A stretch of 64,000 nt of DNA from Bartonella raoultii. Lineage in GTDB: Bacteria; Pseudomonadota; Alphaproteobacteria; Rhizobiales; Rhizobiaceae. The position numbers and the translations under genes were made by a program. Location: NCBI RefSeq assembly GCF_019659805.1, contig NZ_JAIFRO010000002.1, positions 186,001 through 250,000 of the forward strand, read 5' to 3'. The notes below the pieces were generated by a model. The model was not told the origin of the DNA. It ran no database searches and worked only from the letters and a program-made list of their open reading frames with translations. How positions within the stretch are numbered: position 1 is the stretch's first letter; the number at the start of each line of letters is the position of its first letter. This document shows, piece after piece, positions 24,257 through 34,214 of the stretch.

Positions 24257-24985
24257 ATGAAAAAAACAGGAAAAACACCAACAGGTGGATATGGTGGTTC
24301 AGGATCGCATGAATTATATCAGCGTGTAAAGAAAAAAGCAGGAACCATTAAAGCGTCATCGCGTCGATGGTTAGAGAGGCATTTGAATGATCCTTATGTC
24401 CATCAATCAAAAATAGATGGTTATCGTTCGCGTGCAGCTTATAAGCTTATTGAAATGAATGATCGTTACAAGTTTCTTAAAAAAGGGCAAAAAATTATTG
24501 ATTTAGGAGCAGCACCAGGAGGGTGGTGTCAGGTAGCAGGACGTATAGTAGGATCCAGCGATGAAAATCCTAGCGTTGTTGGTATTGATTATTTGCATGT
24601 TGATCCATTGCCTGGGGTTGTCATGCTAGAAATGGATTTTTTGCATGCTAATGCATCGCAGCAATTAATTGATACTTTAGGGGCAAAGCCAGATGTGGTT
24701 CTTTCTGATATGGCAGCACCAACAACAGGCCATCGCCAGACGGATCATTTAAGGACGGTTTACTTATGTGAAGCTGCGACTGATTTTGCGCTTTCGGTTC
24801 TCAAACCTGGAGGACATTTTTTAGCAAAGACTTTTCAAGGTGGGGCAGAAAATACTCTTCTTACCACATTAAAACAGAGTTTTAAAAAAGTTTACCATGT
24901 TAAACCGCCTGCAAGCCGATCAGCATCAGTAGAACTTTATCTTCTTGCGCTTGAATTCAAGAGAAAAACAAAAGTACAACAATAG
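24257..24985 (+). CDS. rlmE: 23S rRNA (uridine-2552-2'-O)-methyltransferase RlmE
   Basis: This 242-residue protein is the FtsJ/RrmJ-type methyltransferase that modifies the A-loop of 23S rRNA late in 50S assembly. The SAM-binding motif is [15 protein letters not shown] (about residues 79-93). The K-D-K-E catalytic set is visible: K in [10 protein letters not shown] in [10 protein letters not shown] in [12 protein letters not shown] and E in [11 protein letters not shown] glycine- and lysine-rich N-terminal tail of about 35 residues is common in alphaproteobacterial members. It follows ppx closely and probably shares its transcript. Confidence 0.95.
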   Translation: MKKTGKTPTGGYGGSGSHELYQRVKKKAGTIKASSRRWLERHLNDPYVHQSKIDGYRSRAAYKLIEMNDRYKFLKKGQKIIDLGAAPGGWCQVAGRIVGSSDENPSVVGIDYLHVDPLPGVVMLEMDFLHANASQQLIDTLGAKPDVVLSDMAAPTTGHRQTDHLRTVYLCEAATDFALSVLKPGGHFLAKTFQGGAENTLLTTLKQSFKKVYHVKPPASRSASVELYLLALEFKRKTKVQQ

Positions 24986-25158
24986 TGTCTTCTTTTCAGA
25001 AGGCTGAAAGTTATTTACATATTGAAATGTAAGAATGGTTTTAAACGGTTGCGAGTAATATTATTTGTAGTTTTCTTTATTATAAATGATAAAACATTAT
25101 AAAGCTTTACGTATTAATAAGAAGAGTAAAAGGATTGATTTTTCAGTGAGCTGTTTCC

Positions 25159-26172
25159 ATGAAATTTCTTGATCAAGCTAAAATCTATATTCGTTCTGGT
25201 AGTGGAGGAGCAGGGGCAGTATCATTTCGGCGTGAAAAATTCATAGAGTTTGGAGGTCCTGATGGAGGTAATGGAGGACGTGGAGGTGATGTTTGGGCCA
25301 TTGTGGTTGATGGACTTAATACACTAATAGATTATCGCTATCAGCAGCATTTTAGAGCAAAAACAGGTGGACATGGTAAAGGCCGTAATATGACGGGTGA
25401 AAAGGGCGATGATATTATCCTGAAAGTACCGGTTGGGACGCAAATTTTTGAAGAAGATAATACGACACTAATTTGTGATTTAACGGAAGTAGGACAGCGT
25501 TATCGTCTTGCAAAAGGAGGGAATGGCGGTTTTGGGAATCTCCATTTTACAACATCTACGAATAGAGCACCTCGCCGTGCAAATCCTGGATTAGCAGGAG
25601 AAGAGCGTACATTATGGCTTCGTTTGAAGTTAATTGCGGATGCTGGGCTTATTGGTTTACCAAATGCTGGAAAATCAACTTTTTTAGCATCTGTGACGGC
25701 TGCAAAACCAAAAATTGCAGACTACCCTTTTACGACTTTGTATCCTCATCTTGGTGTTGCACGTATTGATGCCCGTGAATTTGTCTTGGCTGATATTCCT
25801 GGTCTTATTGAAGGGGCGCATGAAGGTGTAGGAATTGGGGACCGTTTTTTAGGACATGTAGAACGTTGTCGTGTTTTACTCCATTTGATTTCTGCTCAAG
25901 AAGAAGATGTAGCAAAAGCATATCGGATTGTTCGTAATGAATTAAAGGCTTATGGAAATAATCTGAGTGATAAAGTTGAAATTGTAGCTTTAAGTCAGAT
26001 AGATACGCTTACTCTTGAGGAACGTAAAGCTAAACAAGAGGCTTTGCAAAAAATAATTGGTCAATCTGTTATGATGTTTTCTGCAGTTAGTCGTGAAGGT
26101 TTAGAAAATGTTTTACGTGCTTGTGCACATATTATTGAAATGGCACGTAAAGAAGATATGGGTCAAGAGTAG
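25159..26172 (+). CDS. obgE: Obg GTPase (ribosome assembly / stringent response)
   Basis: This 337-residue protein is the essential Obg/CgtA GTPase, which acts on the 50S subunit and links ribosome assembly to ppGpp. The N-terminal glycine-rich Obg fold (residues 1-158) begins [10 protein letters not shown] and contains runs such as [13 protein letters not shown]. The GTPase domain has G1 GLPNAGKST (near 166), the switch-I T in [13 protein letters not shown]3 [12 protein letters not shown] (near 212) and a late SAVSREG. The usual NKxD G4 is represented by SQID (near 279). It lacks the extra C-terminal Obg domain of Bacillus, as is usual in proteobacteria. It heads the obgE-proB-proA-nadD run. 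Confidence 0.96.
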   Translation: MKFLDQAKIYIRSGSGGAGAVSFRREKFIEFGGPDGGNGGRGGDVWAIVVDGLNTLIDYRYQQHFRAKTGGHGKGRNMTGEKGDDIILKVPVGTQIFEEDNTTLICDLTEVGQRYRLAKGGNGGFGNLHFTTSTNRAPRRANPGLAGEERTLWLRLKLIADAGLIGLPNAGKSTFLASVTAAKPKIADYPFTTLYPHLGVARIDAREFVLADIPGLIEGAHEGVGIGDRFLGHVERCRVLLHLISAQEEDVAKAYRIVRNELKAYGNNLSDKVEIVALSQIDTLTLEERKAKQEALQKIIGQSVMMFSAVSREGLENVLRACAHIIEMARKEDMGQE

Positions 26173-26186
26173 CAGGGTTGATAAGG

Positions 26187-27326
26187 ATGGCAGTTGAATT
26201 ACAAAAACTTGTACACTATAAGCGCATTGTCATCAAAGTTGGATCTGCTCTTTTAGTTGATCCTCAGACAGGTTTACATGCTGAATGGCTTAAAAGTTTG
26301 ATAAGTGATATTTTTGCATTGCATCAGAAAGGCGTTGAGATTTTATTAGTGTCTTCGGGAGCCATTGCTTTAGGGAGAACATTACTTCATCTCCCTAAGG
26401 GAGCTTTAAAATTAGAAGAGAGTCAGGCTTGTGCTGCTTTAGGGCAAATTGAACTAGCAAAAACATATAGTCATGCATTTGCTCAGTATGGATTAAAAAC
26501 AGGACAGGTTTTACTCACTTTATTTGATACAGAAGAGCGACGGCGTTATCTTAATGCGCGCGCTACAATGAATGTGCTTTTACGTTTTGGAGCAATTCCT
26601 GTTATTAATGAAAATGATACTGTTGCAACAAGTGAAATTCGTTATGGTGATAATGATCGTTTAGCAGCACGTGTGGCGACGATGATGGGGGCAGATCTTT
26701 TGATACTATTATCAGATATTGATGGTCTTTATACGAAGTCTCCTCATCGAGATCCAACAGCTGAATTTGTTCCCTTTATTGCATCAATTACGAGTGATAT
26801 CGAAAAAATGGCAGATATTTCTGCTTCAGAACTTTCTCGGGGAGGAATGAAAACAAAGCTAGATGCTGGAAAAATAGCAAATTCTGCGGGAACGGCTATG
26901 ATTATTACTTCAGGAAAACGTATGCATCCTCTTGCAGCAATTGATAAAGGGGAACGTAAGAGTTTTTTTGCTGCTGGTGAAAAGCCTGTCAACGCTTGGA
27001 AAACATGGATTTCTGGTCATTTAGATCCCTCTGGTATTTTGACAATTGACCAAGGAGCAGTCAAGGCTCTTAAATCAGGTAAATCGTTATTAGCAGCAGG
27101 CGTTATTGCTGTTGAGGGAGGATTTCATCGTGGAGATACCGTTGCTATTATTGATGCAAATGGAATTGAGATTGCGCGTGGACTTGTAAGTTATGGTAAA
27201 GAAGAAGCAATACGCATTATGGGGTGTAAAAGTGAAGAAATTGAAACTATCCTTGGATATGAAGCGCGCTCCGCTATGGTGCATCGTAATGATATGGTTT
27301 TACGATGTTTAACAAATTCTGCTTAA
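26187..27326 (+). CDS. proB: Glutamate 5-kinase ProB
   Basis: This 379-residue enzyme phosphorylates L-glutamate with ATP, the first step of proline synthesis. The amino-acid kinase domain shows [32 protein letters not shown] and the glutamate-binding region [17 protein letters not shown] domain follows from about residue 275 ([22 protein letters not shown]), the usual length and layout. I chose ATG 26187 over TTG 26178 because an AG-rich site (CAGGG) lies about 9 bases before it and the protein then begins MAVELQ. It is 14 bases after obgE and 48 bases before proA. Confidence 0.95.
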   Translation: MAVELQKLVHYKRIVIKVGSALLVDPQTGLHAEWLKSLISDIFALHQKGVEILLVSSGAIALGRTLLHLPKGALKLEESQACAALGQIELAKTYSHAFAQYGLKTGQVLLTLFDTEERRRYLNARATMNVLLRFGAIPVINENDTVATSEIRYGDNDRLAARVATMMGADLLILLSDIDGLYTKSPHRDPTAEFVPFIASITSDIEKMADISASELSRGGMKTKLDAGKIANSAGTAMIITSGKRMHPLAAIDKGERKSFFAAGEKPVNAWKTWISGHLDPSGILTIDQGAVKALKSGKSLLAAGVIAVEGGFHRGDTVAIIDANGIEIARGLVSYGKEEAIRIMGCKSEEIETILGYEARSAMVHRNDMVLRCLTNSA

Positions 27327-27374
27327 GATAGTCATTTTTACTTTTTATATTGTTTTAGCGAAGCGGATTATACT

Positions 27375-28631
27375 ATGACTTTAGAAGAACAGATGAAGGA
27401 AATGGGCCAAAAAGCACGCCAAGCGTCAGCAGCGTTAGCTGTTATTTCCTCTGAGCAAAAGAATAAGGCGTTAGAGATGATAGCTTCGAGCTTAGAGGGG
27501 CAAGCAATTGAGATTTTACGGGCTAATCATCAGGATTTAGAAAAGGCTGTTCAAAATAATTTAAAGTCAGCAATGATTGATCGGCTTAAATTAGATGAAG
27601 TACGTTTAGGTGCTATTATAGATAGTGTCCGCCAAGTTGCTTGTTTAGCTGATCCTGTTGGACAAGTGATAAGCGAATGGATACGCCCCAATGGACTACA
27701 TATTAGTCGTGTCCGTACACCTCTGGGTGTAATTGGTATCATTTATGAGAGTCGACCAAATGTTACAATTGATGCGAGTGCTTTGTGTTTAAAATCTGGA
27801 AATGCTGCAATTTTACGTGGTGGTTCGGATAGCTTTCATTCTTCTCATGCTCTTCATTGCGCATTAGTAAGCGGATTGGAAAAAGCTGGTATTCCTAAAG
27901 ATACGATTCAAATGGTTGGAACAAAAAACCGTGATGCTGTTGGAGAAATGCTTAAAGGATTGGATGGAACGATTGATGTCATTATACCTCGTGGAGGAAA
28001 GAGTCTTGTTGCACGTGTTCAATCTGATGCACGTGTTCCAGTTTTTGCACATTTAGAAGGGCTTTGTCATATTTATATTGATCAATCAGCAGATTTAAAA
28101 ATGGCATGTGATATCGTATTGAATGCAAAGTTGCGACGAACGGGTATATGTGGTGCTGTTGAGACAGTTCTGATAGATAGACAAGCATTAGAAAAGTTTC
28201 TGCCTGTTCTAGAGGCTTTACAAGAGAAGGGCTGTGAAATTCGTGCAACAGAAGATATTGTTCGTCTTTTACCAACCGTAAAGTTAGCGTCTGAGGAAGA
28301 TTGGTCATGTGAATATCTTGATGCCATTCTTTCTGTTAAAACGGTTGACGGTGTTAAGGGAGCCATTGCGCATATTAAGCGTTATTCTTCAGGACATACA
28401 GAATCGATTATTGCTGAGGATAGGGAAGTGGTAGAGCGTTTTTTTAATCATTTAGATTCAGCTATTTTACTACATAATGCTTCTACACAGTTTGCTGATG
28501 GAGGTGAATTTGGTTTTGGAATGGAAATTGGTATAGCAACAGGAAAGATGCATGCACGTGGTCCCATAGGTGTTGAGCAGTTGACGTCATTTCAATATCA
28601 TATTAAAGGAAATGGGCAGGTTAGACCTTGA
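27375..28631 (+). CDS. proA: Gamma-glutamyl phosphate reductase ProA
   Basis: This 418-residue NADPH-dependent enzyme reduces gamma-glutamyl phosphate to glutamate semialdehyde, following ProB. It belongs to the aldehyde dehydrogenase superfamily. Visible motifs are [16 protein letters not shown] (near 116), [21 protein letters not shown] (near 205) and the catalytic cysteine in [13 protein letters not shown] (near 258). The C-terminus [16 protein letters not shown] is characteristic. Its TGA stop overlaps the TTG start of nadD, indicating a shared transcript. Confidence 0.96.
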   Translation: MTLEEQMKEMGQKARQASAALAVISSEQKNKALEMIASSLEGQAIEILRANHQDLEKAVQNNLKSAMIDRLKLDEVRLGAIIDSVRQVACLADPVGQVISEWIRPNGLHISRVRTPLGVIGIIYESRPNVTIDASALCLKSGNAAILRGGSDSFHSSHALHCALVSGLEKAGIPKDTIQMVGTKNRDAVGEMLKGLDGTIDVIIPRGGKSLVARVQSDARVPVFAHLEGLCHIYIDQSADLKMACDIVLNAKLRRTGICGAVETVLIDRQALEKFLPVLEALQEKGCEIRATEDIVRLLPTVKLASEEDWSCEYLDAILSVKTVDGVKGAIAHIKRYSSGHTESIIAEDREVVERFFNHLDSAILLHNASTQFADGGEFGFGMEIGIATGKMHARGPIGVEQLTSFQYHIKGNGQVRP

Positions 28632-29254
28632 AAAATCCATTTTTTCTATGGAAAGATCGCATGCCTCATGTTGAAAAATCTAATATTGTGGGGCTTTTTG
28701 GTGGATCCTTTAATCCACCACATGCGGGACATCTGCTTGTTGCAAAAACGGCTATTCGGCGTTTACATCTTGATCAATTATGGTGGATGGTCACTCCAGG
28801 AAACCCTTTAAAAGATTGTTCACAGTTACGTTCTTTAGAGAAAAGAATGCGCTTAAGTTTTGAATTGATTGATCATCCAAAGATTCGCATTACTGGTTTT
28901 GAGCAGGTTATAGGTAGTAAAATATCAGTAAATACAATTTCGCATATTCTTACGCATTATCGTGGAGTACATTTTGTATGGATTATGGGTGCAGATAGTT
29001 TTGCAACAATGCATTATTGGTATCGATGGCATGATATTGTGTCTATGATTCCTATTGCAATTATTGATCGCCCTTTAGCGCATATGTCAGCATTCTCTTC
29101 TCCTATGGCACATATTTACCGTCGTTTTCGTGTGGATGAAAGAGACAGTATACGATTACCTTTTATGAAACCACCAGCTTGGATTTATTTACATGGACCT
29201 TTATCTTTTCAATCTTCGACAAATCTTCGTTTAAAGGAGAATGATTTTTCTTGA
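28628..29254 (+). CDS. nadD: Nicotinate-nucleotide adenylyltransferase NadD
   Basis: This enzyme makes nicotinate adenine dinucleotide from NaMN and ATP in NAD synthesis. The nucleotidyltransferase motif [11 protein letters not shown] is clear, as are [22 protein letters not shown] and the C-terminal ATP-binding S-S-T-x-x-R ([12 protein letters not shown]). Two starts are possible. TTG 28628 overlaps the proA stop by 4 bases and has GCAGG upstream (208 residues). ATG 28661 has GGAAAG five bases upstream and gives [11 protein letters not shown] (197 residues). The coordinates given are for the longer form. It is followed by rsfS and rlmH, as in many bacteria. Confidence 0.93.
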   Translation: MKNPFFLWKDRMPHVEKSNIVGLFGGSFNPPHAGHLLVAKTAIRRLHLDQLWWMVTPGNPLKDCSQLRSLEKRMRLSFELIDHPKIRITGFEQVIGSKISVNTISHILTHYRGVHFVWIMGADSFATMHYWYRWHDIVSMIPIAIIDRPLAHMSAFSSPMAHIYRRFRVDERDSIRLPFMKPPAWIYLHGPLSFQSSTNLRLKENDFS

Positions 29255-29335
29255 ACATTTTATAAGATTCTGCTTCTCTTTTTTGGAGAGATGCTTCTTT
29301 TTCTATGTTTTAAATAATTAAGAAAGGATATTGGT

Positions 29336-29758
29336 CTGGAACATACTTCACAAAATCGTTCTTATTGTCTTTCATCTTCATCAGAAAAAAAATTATTTTC
29401 TGTTGAGGAGAAGCTTAAAGTTATTCTCAACAGCTTAGAAGATAACAAAGCGGAAGATATACTTGCCATTGATATTCAAGAGAAATCATCCTTAGCTGAT
29501 TATATTGTTATAGCTTCAGCACATTCACAGCGTCATGTAGCTTCTGTTGCTGACCATCTGTTATGTATTTGGAAACAGAATGGCTATGGCATTACAAGTG
29601 TGGAAGGGCTTGCTGAAGGTGATTGGGTATTGATTGATACAGGAGATATTATTGTTCATCTTTTTCGGCCAGAAGTTCGTCTTTTTTATAATTTGGAAAA
29701 AATGTGGCTTGCTCCAGATTTAAATAATACAAAACCACTTCTCGTTGGAGATCATTAA
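29336..29758 (+). CDS. rsfS: Ribosome silencing factor RsfS with a non-standard start (CTG or ATT)
   Basis: The frame encodes a clear RsfS/YbeB protein of about 140 residues, which binds L14 and blocks subunit joining in starvation. The family core reads EDILAIDIQEKSSLADYIVI, then SAHSQRHVASVADHLL, GLAEGDWVLIDTGDIIVHLF and YNLEKMW. The frame is open back to a TAA at 29313-29315 but has no ATG, GTG or TTG before the core. A good ribosome site AGAAAGGA (29321-29328) lies 7 bases before CTG 29336; ATT 29330 is also in frame but too close. I take CTG as the likely start, giving (M)EHTSQNRSY. The alternative is a degraded start or a frameshift from TTG 29331 at the A-run near 29390. The gene ends one base before rlmH. 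Confidence 0.85.
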   Translation: MEHTSQNRSYCLSSSSEKKLFSVEEKLKVILNSLEDNKAEDILAIDIQEKSSLADYIVIASAHSQRHVASVADHLLCIWKQNGYGITSVEGLAEGDWVLIDTGDIIVHLFRPEVRLFYNLEKMWLAPDLNNTKPLLVGDH

Positions 29759-29759
29759 G

Positions 29760-30242
29760 ATGCAAATGTCTATTTTTGCTGTTGGTCGTATGAAAAAGGG
29801 AGCGGAGCAAAAATTGGTTGATCATTATTTGGATCGTTTTTCTAAAAGTTCTGGAGCTGTAGGGGTTCATTTTAAAAGATTACAAGAAATATCAGAAAGT
29901 CGTGCTCAAACAGCATGCCAGCGTATGGAAGAGGAAGGAAGAAAACTTATTGAATTTTTACCTGAAAAATGTCAGTTAATTGTGCTGGATGAGCGTGGAA
30001 AATCGCTTTCATCACCTGCTTTTGCTGAAAAATTGGTTTTTTATCGTGATGCAGGTGTTCGTGATATCATTATTGCTTTGGGAGGACCTGATGGGCATAA
30101 TGAAAAAGTAAGGAGTCGTGCTGATTTTCTTTTATCGTTTGGTTTTATGACGTGGCCGCATCAAATTGCACGTATACTTCTTGCAGAACAACTTTATCGT
30201 GCTGTAACCATTGCAAGTAATCATCCATATCATCGTTTTTAA
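29760..30242 (+). CDS. rlmH: 23S rRNA (pseudouridine-1915-N3)-methyltransferase RlmH
   Basis: This 160-residue SPOUT methyltransferase modifies pseudouridine 1915 in helix 69 of 23S rRNA on the 70S ribosome. Visible are MQMSIFAVGRMKKGAEQ, LIVLDERGKSLSSPAFAEKL, the SAM-pocket motif IALGGPDGHNEKV and the C-terminal trefoil-knot segment TWPHQIARILLAEQLYRA ending in HPYHRF. ATG 29760 lies one base after the rsfS stop (TAAGATG) and fits the family N-terminus better than an upstream TTG at 29745. It is co-transcribed with rsfS by position. Confidence 0.95.
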   Translation: MQMSIFAVGRMKKGAEQKLVDHYLDRFSKSSGAVGVHFKRLQEISESRAQTACQRMEEEGRKLIEFLPEKCQLIVLDERGKSLSSPAFAEKLVFYRDAGVRDIIIALGGPDGHNEKVRSRADFLLSFGFMTWPHQIARILLAEQLYRAVTIASNHPYHRF

Positions 30243-30349
30243 TATTTTTGTATAATTTTTAGCACTATTTATATATTTATTAATATTGTTTTAGCTGACA
30301 CCATTTAAAGCATTTCTTGTATGTGTAATGATGCTGAATGGTAGGATAA

Positions 30350-31624
30350 ATGAAAAAGCTTCTTCATAGAAAGATGCAATGTTTGTATGGGGAATGCGCG
30401 ATATTTGTCGTGTTGTTCTTAACTATAGGATTTTGTTCTGTAGTGTATGCTGAAGATACAATGAGTAGTGGGAGTGTAGAAGCTGCACAAAAAGCGTTGG
30501 TAGGAATTCGCAAAAATATCTCACTTTCGCGTGAGCGTATTGCGTTTCTTAAGAATCAAGTTGAGCATTTAAAAAAAGATCAACGTTCTTTGAGTAACGC
30601 ACTTATAAAAGTAGCTAAAGAAGAACGTACAATAGCTAATGATATTGCTGAAAGAGAAGAAAAACTTAAAAAAATGATAGAAAAGCGGGAACAAGTGCAC
30701 CAAAGTTTGAAAAAACGTCGTACTGAATTTGCGGAAGTTCTAGCTATTTTAGAACGCATGGGAATGAATCCACCTCCTGCTCTTATGGTACATCCTACAG
30801 ATGTGTTAACTTCTATGCGTAGTTCTATTTTACTAGGAACGATCGTATCTCAGATGCAAGAGAAAACAAAAGCTTTAACAGAAAGTCTCAAAGAGTTAAC
30901 CAGTTTAAGCAATGCAATTTCTACGGAATATGCAGCTTTGAAGAGTAAAATGCAAAATCAAGCAGAACAGCGAAAGCATCTAGAGCTTTTATTAGATAAA
31001 AAAGCGCAATTGCAAAAGAGATCAGAACAAGAACTTACAGAGCAGCAGCAGCAAAGCGTTATTCTTGCTCAAAAAGCAAAGTCTTTAGAAGAGTTAATTT
31101 TAGAGCTTGATAATCAATCAAAATTGAGTGCTGATGCATCAATACAAGTACAAAAAAATTTACAATTATTAGAGCAATCCAATTTTGAAAGTCGTAAAGG
31201 CACATTACTTTTTCCTGTTGCGGGAAAAAGGATACAGCACATTAATAAGAGTTCGCAAATTACGCGCTTTGGTGAAATGATTGAAACAGAAACAGGAGCA
31301 GTTGTGATATCACCTGCTGATGCACTTGTTGCTTTTGCTGGACCATTTCGTTCTTACGGACAATTAATTATTCTTAATGTAGGAAGTGGTTATCATATTA
31401 TTCTGACTGGGATGTCGAGAATTAACGTAACTCAGGGGCAATTTGTTCTTTCAGGAGAGCCTCTTGGTACGATGGGAATGCAATTTATTGCGAACAGTGT
31501 TGCATTGGATATAGGCAAAACAGCTCCAATGCTTTACATTGAGTTTAGAAAACAGGGAAAACCTGTGAATCCAACTCCTTGGTGGCAGACTGAAAAAACG
31601 AGAAGGAACCAAAATGATTCGTAA
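30350..31624 (+). CDS. envC: EnvC-like murein hydrolase activator with degenerate LytM domain
   Basis: This 424-residue periplasmic protein has a signal peptide (MKKLLHRK, hydrophobic core, cleavage near VYA-ED at residue 35). A long coiled coil covers about residues 45-270 (heptads rich in K, E, L and Q), and a C-terminal LytM/M23 domain covers about 280-420. In active M23 enzymes zinc is held by H-x(n)-D and H-x-H. Here the regions read GKRIQHINKSSQITRFGE and SGYHIILTG, lacking the H-x-H pair, as in EnvC proteins that activate amidases rather than cut peptidoglycan. It probably promotes septal splitting. ATG 30350 has AGGA six bases upstream. The gene overlaps ctpA by 11 bases, a common pairing in alphaproteobacteria. 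The symbol denotes the family. Confidence 0.87.
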   Translation: MKKLLHRKMQCLYGECAIFVVLFLTIGFCSVVYAEDTMSSGSVEAAQKALVGIRKNISLSRERIAFLKNQVEHLKKDQRSLSNALIKVAKEERTIANDIAEREEKLKKMIEKREQVHQSLKKRRTEFAEVLAILERMGMNPPPALMVHPTDVLTSMRSSILLGTIVSQMQEKTKALTESLKELTSLSNAISTEYAALKSKMQNQAEQRKHLELLLDKKAQLQKRSEQELTEQQQQSVILAQKAKSLEELILELDNQSKLSADASIQVQKNLQLLEQSNFESRKGTLLFPVAGKRIQHINKSSQITRFGEMIETETGAVVISPADALVAFAGPFRSYGQLIILNVGSGYHIILTGMSRINVTQGQFVLSGEPLGTMGMQFIANSVALDIGKTAPMLYIEFRKQGKPVNPTPWWQTEKTRRNQNDS

Positions 31625-32924
31625 AGTTATTCTTTTGGTCGCTGGGGTATTGCTCGGCGCCAGTTCAATGATTGTAGTGCAATCTGGCGCTGCGAGCAGT
31701 GAAGATAATGTATATAAAAAACTCGCGTTATTTGGAGATATCTTTGAACGTGTACGCATGCAATATGTCACAGTTCCTGATGATACAAAACTTATTGAAA
31801 GTGCTATCAATGGTATGCTTTCATCGCTTGATCCTCATTCATCTTATATGAACGCTAAAGAAGCTAAAGAGATGCGGGATTCTACGAAGGGAGAATTCGG
31901 AGGTCTTGGTCTTGAGGTAACTATGGAGAAAAATTTAGTTAAAGTTGTTTCTCCGATGGATGATACACCGGCTTCAAAAGCAGGCATTTTGGCGGGAGAT
32001 CTCATTTCAAAAATCGATGGTGTACAGACAACGGGTCAGACATTAAATGAAGCTGTTAATAAAATGCGGGGCGCCCCTGGAACATCTATTACTTTAACAA
32101 TTATTCGTTCCGGTGTTGATGAACCGCTTGAAATTAAGGTCGTTCGTGATATTATCAAGGTGAAGGCAGTAAAATATCGCGTTGAAGATGATATTGGATA
32201 TTTAAGACTTATCCAGTTTTCTGAACAGACTTTTGGTAATCTTCAAGCTGCAATTAAAGATATTCAGTCTAAAATTCCTCAAGATAAGCTTAAAGGGTAC
32301 GTTCTTGATTTACGGCTTAATCCTGGTGGACTTTTAGATCAGGCGGTAAGTGTTTCGAGTGCCTTTCTCGATAAAGGTGAAATTGTATCAACCCGTGGAC
32401 GTAAAAAGAGTGATGTGATAAGATTTGATGCTAAGCCAGGAGATATCACTCATGGAAAGCCTCTCATTGTACTCATTAATGGTGGTTCGGCAAGTGCTTC
32501 AGAAATTGTTGCAGGTGCATTACAAGATCATCGTCGTGCTACAATCTTAGGAACACAATCTTTTGGTAAAGGATCTGTTCAAACAATTATTCCTTTAGGT
32601 GAAGATGGTGCTTTACGCTTAACAACAGCGCTTTATTACACGCCGTCTGGTACATCAATTCAAGGAACTGGGATTACACCAGATATTGTTGTCGAGCAAC
32701 CACTCCCTGAAAAATATAAAGGCTATAATGTTAAGGTTGGTGAATCTGCATTAAAAGGGCATATTAAAGGCAAACGAGAAAGCAACAAAGGATCTGGTTC
32801 AGCCGCCTTTATTCCGCAAGACCCTAAAGATGATATTCAGTTGCATGAGGCTTATAAGCTATTGCGAGGTCAAATAGTCAATGCAGCATTTCCACCAGAT
32901 CCCAATAAAGATATTTTAAAGTAA
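31614..32924 (+). CDS. ctpA: Carboxyl-terminal processing protease CtpA (S41 family)
   Basis: This 436-residue periplasmic serine protease begins with an uncleaved anchor or signal sequence (MIRKVILLVAGVLLGASSMI). A PDZ domain covers about residues 95-175 (GGLGLEVTMEKN, ASKAGILAGDLI, NKMRGAPGTSITLTI). The S41 catalytic region has LDLRLNPGGLLDQAV (near 228), the nucleophile serine in GGSASASEIVAGAL (near 290) and the general-base lysine in TQSFGKGSVQT (near 315). It overlaps envC by 11 bases. In Bartonella bacilliformis ctpA is known upstream of ialAB, matching the order here, so it may be processed together with invasion functions. Confidence 0.96.
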   Translation: MIRKVILLVAGVLLGASSMIVVQSGAASSEDNVYKKLALFGDIFERVRMQYVTVPDDTKLIESAINGMLSSLDPHSSYMNAKEAKEMRDSTKGEFGGLGLEVTMEKNLVKVVSPMDDTPASKAGILAGDLISKIDGVQTTGQTLNEAVNKMRGAPGTSITLTIIRSGVDEPLEIKVVRDIIKVKAVKYRVEDDIGYLRLIQFSEQTFGNLQAAIKDIQSKIPQDKLKGYVLDLRLNPGGLLDQAVSVSSAFLDKGEIVSTRGRKKSDVIRFDAKPGDITHGKPLIVLINGGSASASEIVAGALQDHRRATILGTQSFGKGSVQTIIPLGEDGALRLTTALYYTPSGTSIQGTGITPDIVVEQPLPEKYKGYNVKVGESALKGHIKGKRESNKGSGSAAFIPQDPKDDIQLHEAYKLLRGQIVNAAFPPDPNKDILK

Positions 32925-32964
32925 GAAGAGGTATATATAGCTAATGCTTTTGAGGGATAATTGA

Positions 32965-33480
32965 ATGGATTCGGGGATTAACTTGAAGACTCTTCCTTAT
33001 AGAAGAGCGGTTGGAATAGTTGTCTTTAATGATGAAGGTAAAGTTTGGGTTGGGCGCCGTTTAATGATAGGCGCTCGTGCAGAGGCTGATATATCCCATC
33101 GTTGGCAACTTCCTCAAGGAGGGATCGATGAAAATGAAGAGCCATTTGATGCAGCATGTCGTGAACTTTATGAAGAAACAGGTATTCGATCTGTGAAATT
33201 AATTAAAGAAGCACGAGATTGGTTTCATTATGATTTTCCACAAGAACTTGTTGGGAACACATTAAATAATAAATATTGTGGACAAATACAAAAATGGTTT
33301 GCTTTTCATTTCACAGGAGAGCTTTCTGAAATCTCGATTAACCCACCACCAGATGGCAATAAGGCGGAATTTGATCAGTGGAAATGGGTTGATTTAGAAA
33401 CCATTCCTTCAATTGTGATTTCTTTTAAAAGGCATGTTTATATGAAAGTTGTGAATGAATTTCGAGGTAGCTTTATATAA
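32965..33480 (+). CDS. rppH: RNA pyrophosphohydrolase RppH (invasion-associated IalA)
   Basis: This 171-residue Nudix hydrolase removes pyrophosphate from 5'-triphosphorylated RNA and cleaves dinucleoside polyphosphates. The Nudix box is complete: GGIDENEEPFDAACRELYEE followed by TGI, with the metal-binding REL-x-EE residues. LPQGG precedes it and WKWVDLETIPSIVISFK follows, as in RppH. In Bartonella this gene is known as ialA, the first gene of the invasion-associated locus; with ctpA before it and ialB after it, the identity is secure. It starts 40 bases after ctpA. Confidence 0.95.
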   Translation: MDSGINLKTLPYRRAVGIVVFNDEGKVWVGRRLMIGARAEADISHRWQLPQGGIDENEEPFDAACRELYEETGIRSVKLIKEARDWFHYDFPQELVGNTLNNKYCGQIQKWFAFHFTGELSEISINPPPDGNKAEFDQWKWVDLETIPSIVISFKRHVYMKVVNEFRGSFI

Positions 33481-33608
33481 TTATAAAGGCTATACAGTTA
33501 TGGAAAACTTTCTTTTTATTAAGATGCTTTTAAAGTAATTTATATTACATATAGTTATTAAAATAATCATAAATGTGTTTTTCTTTATGTAAAGAACTGG
33601 AATATAAA

Positions 33609-34169
33609 ATGAAAAAGTTATTTAATTTACTTATAGTTTGTACTCTCTTGAGTATTTCTTCTATGGCATTTGCATTAGATTCAAAGTCTACGGAAACAAA
33701 AACCACAGAAGCAACATTGCCAAATGGAGCTTCTTCTTTGAGTGAAACTTATGGTTTGTGGAACATTAACTGCGGTATAGCAAATGGAAAAAAGGTTTGC
33801 TTTATACACCGTCAAGAAATAAATGATCAAGGTCAAGTTGTCCTGGTTATGAATGTTACTCTCAATGCTGATGGAGCTGTATCTGGTAATTTAGTGGTTC
33901 CTTTTGGTGTTTTGGTCTCTAAACCTGTTCGTTTGCAAGTTGATGAGGGAAAAGCAGTCATTGAAACCGGTATTCGGACTTGTGTACCAGCAGGATGTAT
34001 TGTTCCAATAGCTTTTGATAAAAATTACGTAGCAGCTTTACGGGCTGGAAAGCATTTAAAATTAGCTATGAAAACTGCTGCTCCAGGTGAGCCACCTTTG
34101 AATGATTTATTTGTTCAATTAAATGGTTTTAGTAATGCACTTAATCGATTGATTGCTTTGCAGAAATAG
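33609..34169 (+). CDS. ialB: Invasion-associated protein IalB
   Basis: This 186-residue secreted protein matches classical Bartonella IalB in length and context (directly after ialA). The signal peptide is MKKLFNLLIVCTLLSISSMA with cleavage near AFA-LD. The mature part has ETYGLWNINCGIANGKKVC, a lysine-ringed VSKPVRLQVDEG, and TCVPAGCIVPIAFDK, giving the four family cysteines. ATG 33609 is chosen because it begins the signal peptide; an upstream in-frame ATG at 33573 would add 12 unsuited residues. IalB is an envelope protein required for efficient erythrocyte invasion in B. bacilliformis and B. birtlesii. A 128-base AT-rich gap separates it from ialA, so it may have its own promoter. Confidence 0.94.
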   Translation: MKKLFNLLIVCTLLSISSMAFALDSKSTETKTTEATLPNGASSLSETYGLWNINCGIANGKKVCFIHRQEINDQGQVVLVMNVTLNADGAVSGNLVVPFGVLVSKPVRLQVDEGKAVIETGIRTCVPAGCIVPIAFDKNYVAALRAGKHLKLAMKTAAPGEPPLNDLFVQLNGFSNALNRLIALQK

Positions 34170-34184
34170 TCTTAAGAATAAACT

Positions 34185-34214
34185 AAAACGGCCTTTTGGG
34201 GCCGTTTTTAGTTT
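34185..34214 (+). terminator. Intrinsic terminator after ialB
   Basis: A GC-rich stem ACGGCC/GGCCGT with A-rich 5' and T-rich 3' flanks (AAAACGGCC, TTTTGG, GGCCGTTTTT) lies about 20 bases after the ialB stop. This is a textbook rho-independent terminator. Confidence 0.92.

Noticed and set aside
27982-28308. 108-codon minus-strand ORF inside proA
   Set aside because: Shadow of the well-supported proA frame; no ribosome site or family.
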